A stretch of 40,983 nt of DNA, taken from the IMG/VR virus record IMGVR_UViG_3300030099_004882, positions 1-40,983 of that record. The stretch is one strand, 5' to 3'. A program made the translations under genes and the position numbers. Below, in pieces: positions 30,760-38,800 of the stretch (positions within the stretch are counted from its first letter, which is position 1; each line of letters starts with the position of its first letter). Source of the DNA: a virus. Below the pieces are notes generated by a model. That model searched no databases, had not been told where the DNA came from, and was given only the letters and a program-made list of their open reading frames with translations.

Positions 30760-33185
30760 TGCCGTACTCAAAAGTCCCCATCCCGTTTGACGGCTTTTCG
30801 GATTCTCTTCCTTTCCGTACTTCAGTACCGAACTTGACCAAAGAGTGTTTGAACCTGTTTCCATTTGACTCTTTTGACAACCGGAAGCGTTTGGGTACGC
30901 GACCGCCATTCCGATTGATTGGCGATGCCGGGGCAGCAAGCGGCATCCAGGGCGCTATTTCTGTTGAGTCTATTGTCGGTAAGGGCAGCACTGCGGTGCG
31001 CAAACGACGGCTGATCTATGTTGCCAACGGCAAGGTGTTCGCCACAGACTTGTCTGGCCAGCCCAAGCAACTCAAACTTGTCGCCCAAGCCACATACAAC
31101 GGCACTGTTGACATCGGCGGCAATATCTTGGCAAACGGTAGCGGCGCTGGGGTTGTATACGACCAGAGCGGTGCTTTGTCTAACTTTGGCGGCTCTGCTG
31201 TAACCGCAGAGCTTTTGCCAGATGGCGTGTTTGATTTTGGAACGGGCGGAAGCTTTGACAACAAGGCTGCCATATTCCCGTCCACCAGGCGGGTTGAGAT
31301 GGCCCACTTCCGCCATGTCGGACCAAAGGACTTTGAAAACGAGAAGACATCTTCTACCCCACCTGACGTCGTAAACGATTTTGTCTACATGACTGATGGC
31401 CAACGATACGTCAAAGTGGACATGTCCTTGGATGACGGCACGGGTGTCATCTCGGCTTGGATTGGCGCGTCTCGCACTGTGTTCGATACGACCCTAAACA
31501 ACAGTTCTTCTGAAGGCAACAAAGCACAGCTGATCACTCAGTTTGGTACGAGGATCGCTTTGGCTCGTGTTGGTTCACAGTTGAACAACTGGTTCATCAG
31601 CAAGATCAATAATCCTTTTGACTGGACACCTAACGCCGGCACTGCAAGTGAAGCTCAGGCCGGTAGCACGGCAGTCAAGTTTGGTCAGGTTGGTGACAAC
31701 ATCGTCGCCCTTAGCCCAATCGGCACGAGCGGCTTGCTGTATGCGTGTGAGAGCAGCCTTGTGGTCTTGACCAATGACCCAGTGTTTGACGACGCTACCT
31801 TGCGTCGAGTGTCAAAAGAGGTGGGTTGCCTGGGGCCAAGGGCTACGACAAACCTCGGCGAGCTTGGCGTGTTGGTGGCAAGCCGGCAGGGCGTGTTTGG
31901 GATCAACCCTAACGACTTCAACATCGACCGTGGTACACGAACCACCAGCGGCAAACTTGACGCACTGTTTGCGACCACCGACTTCGAGGATGCAGAAATC
32001 ATCATGGGCTTCGATGAGGGCCGCTCTATGGCCCTTGTCTGCATTACGCGGTCTGATGACCCAACGGCATCCCGGATCTTTGCGCTGTCCACAGACAACG
32101 GCAGTTGGTGGCCCTGGCAGATTGGTACGTCCGGACTTCGTGCCGTCAACATGATTGTGCCGTTTAGACCAGTATCTGGCACACGTCAGGTCCCTTACTT
32201 CTTCACCGACAATGGCAAGATCATGGTCATACCCGAAGAGGTGGCTGGTGGTACTGATGGCAAGATATTGACCAGTACGTCATTTACCGACCCAGGCGAA
32301 ACACCTGGAGATCGAGTGGACCACAGGGCTACCGAAGATTTGCAGCAGTTCAAATCATCATTGATCATTGGCCCGATCAACTCTGACCCAAGCCGTCGTG
32401 TGTTGTTGCGAGAAATCAGGTTCATTTTGGGTGAGCGGAATGAGATTCTGAACAACCAGATTCTTACGCCAAACATCACGAACGGTCCGTACTTCACATT
32501 GGTGACCGGAGAGACTGCACAGAGAGCACTGGGCTTTGAGGGCAATCTTTCTATCCAAGATGTTGTCAACCTCTTGGACGGAGGTAACGCGACTGAACTT
32601 CTAAACAACGGGGCAGGTGGACCGGCAGCTGCTGTTCAGTTTGACGGCACGACACTTGACGGTGGAACGCTTGATGGCACATATCACACAGCCGGGTCTG
32701 GAACAAAGGTGTTTCTGTTTGGCGGCTATGCGACCAACCCTGGATCTGACTCTAGCTGGGCGATCACTGCTACTGATGAGCTGATCAATGACTCATCGTG
32801 GTCAGGCCCTTCGTTCTGGCTTTTGGATCGTAGTAGTGCCGGCAAGTGGCAGATTACCTGGACGGACGCCAACGACGAGTTCGTGCCCAACCGGGTGTAC
32901 TATGAGACGGAAAATGCAGTCGATGGTTTGCCTGCATCTATTCCATTAAAAGATGAGTTCGTGGGCTCGGGGCTCGCTGACTCAATCGCCGTTGAAGGCG
33001 GACAATTTTTGGATCGAACTGAATCCGACAAAACCGTGTTGGAAAGGGGCCGATCAAATGCGAAACGTGTGCGTATTAGAGCGAGTGACATATTTATCAA
33101 CATTGAGGCCGATGGCCGTTCATGGGCGCTGGAGGACATCTCCGTAGACGTCGAAGACGGTGGGCCATTTAGGAGCGTTGACTGA
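30759..33185 (+). CDS. Tail nozzle / tubular protein
   Basis: 808 residues, TAATG start. The N-terminus (KVPIPFDGFSDSLPFRTSV, LTKECLNLFPFDSF) and repeated strand units such as RLIYVANGKVFATDLSGQ, DFVYMTDGQRYVKVD, LLYACESSLVVLTND and STDNGSWWPWQIGTSG resemble the beta-propeller of T7 gp12-like nozzle proteins. The nozzle forms the tip of the short tail. Size and position after the fibres and before the ejection proteins agree. It is strong evidence for a podovirus particle. Confidence 0.8.
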   Translation: MPYSKVPIPFDGFSDSLPFRTSVPNLTKECLNLFPFDSFDNRKRLGTRPPFRLIGDAGAASGIQGAISVESIVGKGSTAVRKRRLIYVANGKVFATDLSGQPKQLKLVAQATYNGTVDIGGNILANGSGAGVVYDQSGALSNFGGSAVTAELLPDGVFDFGTGGSFDNKAAIFPSTRRVEMAHFRHVGPKDFENEKTSSTPPDVVNDFVYMTDGQRYVKVDMSLDDGTGVISAWIGASRTVFDTTLNNSSSEGNKAQLITQFGTRIALARVGSQLNNWFISKINNPFDWTPNAGTASEAQAGSTAVKFGQVGDNIVALSPIGTSGLLYACESSLVVLTNDPVFDDATLRRVSKEVGCLGPRATTNLGELGVLVASRQGVFGINPNDFNIDRGTRTTSGKLDALFATTDFEDAEIIMGFDEGRSMALVCITRSDDPTASRIFALSTDNGSWWPWQIGTSGLRAVNMIVPFRPVSGTRQVPYFFTDNGKIMVIPEEVAGGTDGKILTSTSFTDPGETPGDRVDHRATEDLQQFKSSLIIGPINSDPSRRVLLREIRFILGERNEILNNQILTPNITNGPYFTLVTGETAQRALGFEGNLSIQDVVNLLDGGNATELLNNGAGGPAAAVQFDGTTLDGGTLDGTYHTAGSGTKVFLFGGYATNPGSDSSWAITATDELINDSSWSGPSFWLLDRSSAGKWQITWTDANDEFVPNRVYYETENAVDGLPASIPLKDEFVGSGLADSIAVEGGQFLDRTESDKTVLERGRSNAKRVRIRASDIFINIEADGRSWALEDISVDVEDGGPFRSVD

Positions 33186-33973
33186 TGGGCTTTTTGAGTG
33201 ACCTATTCGGAGATGAAGCAGACCGCGACCGCGCCATGCGGGAGGCTTTTGCACAGTACAAAGCCTCTATGGGCGCGTACCTTGAAGAGTTCGAGGGTCG
33301 CATGTTGTCCACCATTGGTGATGTGCAGGCTGCTGAACAAGAGGACATTGGCGCTTTGCAGGAAGCGTTCCAGAACCAGATCGCGTCGTTTGACAGCCTG
33401 GTGATGGGATCGTTGACTGAGGGCTTTGACGCTGCCCAAGCCAAGATGGCTGAAGGCTTCTCGATTGAGCAGGAAGATATCCGCCGAGCAGCAGAGAGTG
33501 CCGAGCTTCGACAGATGGCCCAGAATCAGCTGACTGGTGTAGGGGCTACATCCTTCGGGCAGTCTATGTTGGCCGCTACACGCATGGAGGGCGAGCGGGA
33601 ACTACGTCGGTCTGAAGAGAAGTACCGCATGGCTGATATTGACTTGCTGCTCAACCGAGCGAGCACGATGTCGGCTGCCGGCCAGCAGCGGGTCGCTTTG
33701 GAAGGCCAGCAAGCCGGGGCTCTGAGTGACGTACGCCGTGCGTACACGACCAGCATTACAGGTCTGTCAACCAGCATTGCTCAGGGCATGCTCGAGGGCG
33801 GGTCCGCAATTGCTTCTACCGGATACAACACAGCCATGGGCCGGGCACAGAACATCGGCTCGGGCTTCAACCTTGGCGGCGCTCTGTTGGGCGCTGGCCT
33901 CTCACTCGCAACAGCAGGCATCGGCGGAGCCTTGGGCATCCCGATGTACCAAACCCCAACTACAGGAAGCTAA
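33185..33973 (+). CDS. Internal virion / ejection protein 1
   Basis: 262 residues (TGATG start). The protein is almost all helix, with Gln, Ala, Glu and Met (AFAQYKASMGAYLEEFEGRM, SAELRQMAQNQLTGVGATSF, RELRRSEEKYRMADIDLLLN), and ends in a Gly/Ala-rich hydrophobic part (GSGFNLGGALLGAGLSLATA). This matches internal core proteins of the T7 gp14 or P22 gp7 type, which are ejected first and line a channel through the cell envelope. Assignment rests on composition and gene order. Confidence 0.65.
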   Translation: MGFLSDLFGDEADRDRAMREAFAQYKASMGAYLEEFEGRMLSTIGDVQAAEQEDIGALQEAFQNQIASFDSLVMGSLTEGFDAAQAKMAEGFSIEQEDIRRAAESAELRQMAQNQLTGVGATSFGQSMLAATRMEGERELRRSEEKYRMADIDLLLNRASTMSAAGQQRVALEGQQAGALSDVRRAYTTSITGLSTSIAQGMLEGGSAIASTGYNTAMGRAQNIGSGFNLGGALLGAGLSLATAGIGGALGIPMYQTPTTGS

Positions 33974-33975
33974 CC

Positions 33976-34410
33976 ATGGTGGCCAAAGAGTATGTTACTG
34001 AAGGTGCTAAAGAGCCAAACGAAGGGACAAAACAAGTCGGCCTTGGTGGTCAGATGTTCTCTGCCTTTGCAACCTCACTGGCTTCTGGCTTAGAGGCTGA
34101 AGGTGCACGACGGGCCGCGAGGGGCCTTAGCGGCGCTGGCTTTGCGTCTGCTTACAGTTCTGGCATCAAGGGTTTGAAAGACTTTACTGGCAAACTTAAC
34201 GAAGCAAATGCAGCTGAGCTTGACAAGATGTATTTCAAATCAATCGACGATGGCCTTGCGAACGAAGAAGCCAACAATCTGGCCCAACTTGATTTGGCTG
34301 AGCAGATTCAACAGGGATTGACGGAAACCTTTGCAGCCTTGGGCATCGCATCTTTGTTCCAACGAAACAAACAAGACGACACATCAGATTTTGACGGAGA
34401 TACAGAATGA
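33976..34410 (+). CDS. Internal virion / ejection protein 2
   Basis: 144 residues. The N-terminal and middle part is Gly/Ala-rich (MFSAFATSLASGLEAEGARR, AARGLSGAGFASAYSSGIKG); the C-terminal part is a helix with a strongly acidic end. Gene order between two other ejection-like proteins and the Gly/Ala-rich character suggest a small pore or core protein. No family recognised. Confidence 0.55.
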   Translation: MVAKEYVTEGAKEPNEGTKQVGLGGQMFSAFATSLASGLEAEGARRAARGLSGAGFASAYSSGIKGLKDFTGKLNEANAAELDKMYFKSIDDGLANEEANNLAQLDLAEQIQQGLTETFAALGIASLFQRNKQDDTSDFDGDTE

Positions 34411-35864
34411 GCCAGGCAAGTGGATTTAGTCTAAACCTTGCGTACCCAATGTCCGATCCTGGACGTGCTGTGCTGGGTCGTTTTGCGGAACGCAACCGTG
34501 AGCAGATTGCTGAAGGCGACATGAAGGCGTTTGGCAACCTGTCTGCTGCGGACGCTATGGAGGCACTGAGCACCGGGTCTTACCGGGGTCTTGAGGGTAT
34601 TGACTTTGGCACGTCCTTTGGACGACCAGTGGCCAAGCTTCCCAACGGTGCAGTGATCCAGGTGTCTGCCGGCGAGATGCTCGCAGCAATTCGCAAGCGC
34701 GAATCTACACGACGCCAGGTAATCTCAAAGGCTGTTGAACAAATCAACCGGGACGAGTTTGCGGCAGAGAACGAAGATGTGTTTGAAGCCATGCTGGAAA
34801 ATGCAGTGGCTTTGGAGCAGATCAGTCCAGACACCGCTAACTCATATCGAGCGTTCTACAAGATGGACCCAATGGGTGTCTTGGCGTATGTCGGTGGGGT
34901 TGACCTCGCAGACAAGCGGCAGGCTAAGAGCTTGGAAGCCAAAGCCCGCACGGAAACTTACAGAATGCAGTCGGGTGCAGTACAACAGGCGGTTGCCGCT
35001 TTTGGAGCTCGCATAAGCAGCGACATTACAGGTAACCAAGCAAACCAAAATCACGCTGCCGCTGCCGCTTCTACAAACACGATGCAGGGTGTACAGGCGA
35101 TTGCAGGCTTGATGACAGCCGGTGACGCTATGGATCGCAGCTTTACCCCTCAAAACCTCCCAGCCTTTGCTGACGCTGTAAAAACTTTGTCGATGGGAAA
35201 TGATCAGCTCAGGGCTTTGTTGATCAGAATCGACCAACTTATGAAGACAGACGATGAAGGCTACCCAGCCAGCCGCGACAGTTTGGACGCACAAATTCAA
35301 CAGGCCACTAGCCAGGCGGCGGACATGGTCTCGAGGACTCTTGGTCAGGTAACCATATCTATGGACCGGGGCTACCTTGAACAGGTAATTATGCAGGCTG
35401 CTGACCCCACTCAGGCCCCAGGCACACCAAAGCGTGCAACCATAGAATCACAAGTGGCGGCTAATCAAAGTCGAGCGCTGGACAGCAGCTTTGAAGAGTT
35501 GGAAACTGACCTTGATAGAAACCCTCTGGAAGGCAACCAACGTAAGCAGGTCGATCAACTTGTAGCTTTCTTCAACCGCAATAGTCAGGAGCTCTTCGAC
35601 GAAAGAAAGTTCTTGAATGCTAATAACATCAATGAAGAAGTTATGGCATTGAGCGCACGTCGAGACCCAATCGCGCAAAGCACTCTTGCACGTTTGGAGT
35701 CTCTTGGTCTTGTATTCCAAGACATAAATGGCAACTACTACGCAACCGAGTCCGCAGCACGGCAGGCCAATAAAGATGCTAAGCCAAAACAAACTCCTGA
35801 TCAGCGTGACCGAGAGCGGGAAGCTAATTCAAGCGTTGGTCGTCGCAACAACCCCTCACAATAA
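34407..35864 (+). CDS. Internal virion / ejection protein 3
   Basis: 485 residues, ATGA overlap with the previous gene. Long helical regions with Gln and Ala dominate (STRRQVISKAVEQINRDEFA, NHAAAAASTNTMQGVQAIAG, DSLDAQIQQATSQAADMVSR), as in T7 gp15-like core proteins. A Lys/Arg/Asp-rich disordered tail ends the chain. It precedes the giant polyvalent gene, mirroring the gp14-gp15-gp16 order of T7-like phages; sequence similarity to T7 gp15 is not claimed. Confidence 0.6.
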   Translation: MSQASGFSLNLAYPMSDPGRAVLGRFAERNREQIAEGDMKAFGNLSAADAMEALSTGSYRGLEGIDFGTSFGRPVAKLPNGAVIQVSAGEMLAAIRKRESTRRQVISKAVEQINRDEFAAENEDVFEAMLENAVALEQISPDTANSYRAFYKMDPMGVLAYVGGVDLADKRQAKSLEAKARTETYRMQSGAVQQAVAAFGARISSDITGNQANQNHAAAAASTNTMQGVQAIAGLMTAGDAMDRSFTPQNLPAFADAVKTLSMGNDQLRALLIRIDQLMKTDDEGYPASRDSLDAQIQQATSQAADMVSRTLGQVTISMDRGYLEQVIMQAADPTQAPGTPKRATIESQVAANQSRALDSSFEELETDLDRNPLEGNQRKQVDQLVAFFNRNSQELFDERKFLNANNINEEVMALSARRDPIAQSTLARLESLGLVFQDINGNYYATESAARQANKDAKPKQTPDQRDREREANSSVGRRNNPSQ

Positions 35865-35870
35865 ACGATC

Positions 35871-38800
35871 ATGAGCAGATACGACCCTAATGACCCTTAC
35901 GGCTTCTTGAGAGACGCTGGCCTTGCCCCAACCAGGAGGTCACGCGGTAGGGCGGTCGCTCCACCTTTGAGTCACTCTGCTCCTTTGAGCATGACAGAGA
36001 CCGAGTTCTTGGCTCGTGGTTTGTTTGAAGACAAGGAAAGCTACCGAGTCTACGAAGATACAATGCGTACCAGCAAGGTCGATCCGGCTGACGGTATCTT
36101 CTCAAACCTGGTTGCTGGCTTTGCCCAGTCTTCTGAAGACGGTGTGATTCAGCTGCAACAAATTGGTTTGGGTGTGGGCATTGGTGACGAGCAAGACGAA
36201 GCCCGGCTCATGGCAATCCAGCAGCAATCTACTGGGTCTATGGGTGACGATTTCTTTGAACAGACTGCTTACACCGTTGGACAGGTGGGGTCCGAAACAG
36301 TCGGTACGGCTGCGCTGGGGGCTCTCATTGGGGGTGGTATTGGCTTTTTGTTTGGTGGTGTCGGCGCTATACCAGGAGCGGCGATTGGTGCAAAAATCGG
36401 TGGTGCTATCGGGTTTGGACGAACCCTGTATCGAGCATTTGACGGCGGGTACTACGAGGCTCTCAACGATCAGATGAACGCAAACATCGAACGCATGGAG
36501 AACGGACTAGATCCAATCGCGTTCGACCCTTCTGAAGCAAATGTCCGCGCCTTTTCTGCTATGGCAGTCGAAGGTGCGTTGGAGAAGCTTGTTCCGAAAC
36601 CACTTCGAGGTCAAAGCAAAGGTAGCAACCGTCTGCTCCGTGAGGCTCTTGGGGAAGCTGGGCAAGAAGGTCTTCAGGAAATCGGTGCTGAGATTTCAAG
36701 CATCACTGTTGGTGAGACCTATGACTTCTTCAAAGACCGGGACGTAGATCGCTTCAGCATAGAGAGATTGGTCAAAGCTGGTCTCATGGGGTCTATCGCC
36801 GGCGGTATTGTCTCTGGTCCAACACAGGCTATGCAAGGTGGACTCAACCGCCTAAATGCTGATCGTGCAGCTGATGCAATTATCCCAGGCGTGACCGACG
36901 CTTTAAACGAGTCTTTGGACACCCTTGACGCACAGGTGTCTACGTTTGCAAACAAGGACCAAGATGGTCGGCAAGCTGAGCTCGATGAAAGAAGGCAGCA
37001 GCTTCAAGATGACCAACAGGACATCGAGGCTGAAGGCGATAAGTACAACGAGGCTATCGCGCGTTCAGAAGACGAATCGTTGTCAGACGCGGAACGTGCA
37101 GCAGCCAAAGAAGAAGCCGTCGAAATTGCCAAGCGAGTTACGGGCAAGGTGCAGAAGGCCAAAATCCAGGCCGCAGTGCTGAACCATGCGGAAGAGATTG
37201 ATCAAAAGCTACGCGGCGGTGCAAGTGTCGCTGACGTGTTGGCGCTGACTGAAGTTACCGCAGAAGAACTTCTTGATGGCTTGAACAAGAAGGCTGAGAA
37301 AGCGGGGCAGTTTGCGGATGATTCCAAAACCCCTGCAACCCGTATCTCCATCGTTGACGAAGGCGACCTGACTGAAGCAGAAAAGGCGGCAGCAGAGAAG
37401 CTCGGCAAGCTTGGTGCTGGTCGCGTTGTGTTCTTTGATGGTGGCGAGGGCATGGGTGAAGTTGGTGTTGCACCGGCTATGTACAGCCCCAAGACCCCAG
37501 ACACTGTGTACATCAGGCGTCAAGAGGGAGCGCCAGAAAGCGGCCTGAGTCAACAGCTGCGATACCTGTCGCTTGGCCTGCACGAGCTCTTGCACGTCAT
37601 CCAGTACACCAACCCTGAGCTGTACCGGCAGATCGAGGAGCTTGGCGGCAAAGTCAATGTGCTTCGCGGAGCATCCAGATATTTCCAAGAGGGCGATGGC
37701 ACAGTTGCTCACGAGGAGATGAACCGCAATGTGTCCAGTGTTCTTGCTGGTGTAGCGTCTTTGGAACAAATTACTGAAAAAGGTGACGATGCCATCCTTG
37801 TTGCCTCAGGTATTACGTCTGAGGGCTTGACCCAGGCAGTGCAAGACGGCGTGACTGAGCTTGAGGGTCCTATGGCTAGACGCCTTGCCTCTATGGGACT
37901 TCTTGGCTCGCAAGCGCAATTCGCTGTACGGCTCATGTCTTTGCTTGAAGCTACCGCTTCCGCAACAGAGACTGGTGTGCTGCCTAGATCGGTGGACTCC
38001 AATGGTCTGTCGCGAACAGCGCTTCGCTACTTCACGAGTCAAGGTCGGGACTACGGTGCATCCGACCCTGCGACCACTCCTGACGGGCATATTGCCTTTG
38101 CACGATCTCGTGGACCACACAGCAATGTGTTGCCAGGCGACTACCCCAGCAGCACAAAAGATTTCGAGTTGGAGAACGTCGATAACGGGGTTCAAATCAC
38201 AATTGATGGCATCAAGTATGGCGGCGGCATGACAGTGCCAGGCCAGACCTCCGACACCATGTCTCCGTTTCATAGGGGCTTCATCAAGTTTATGACGCCC
38301 ATGCAGTTCTTGTCTTTGACTTCAGGCAGCGTACGCAACGCCAAGATCATGGTGACTGAGCAGCAATATCTTCCGGGACACGAGGGCACTCAGAAGTTTA
38401 TGGCTGAACGCCTGCGGAACCAAGAGGCTATCGGCATGCCGATGCTGACAGTCGAAGAGATGGACATTGACTTCTTAGGGGAACAAAGAAAAGCTTGGTC
38501 AGTGAGAGGCCACGAGGCTAGGCATCGTTCTTCCGTCGTTGCACTGTCAAATGAGTTTGACCTGCCCGGTGACGAAGGTCGAGAAGGTCAGCGAATGATG
38601 CCGGTGTACATTCATTTGAGTGGACGCGACTACGACCCAGAGCTTATTTCTAAACCAACAGTTGTGGGCAACATGTCAAAGGACATGCCTCTTCTAGATG
38701 ACAACATCCGAGACGGCTCCTCAGACTCGTACCTGACAACAGAACTTTGGTTGCCCGAGTCAACACCTAAGTCAGTTGGATTGTCCGCGAAGCAGTTTGA

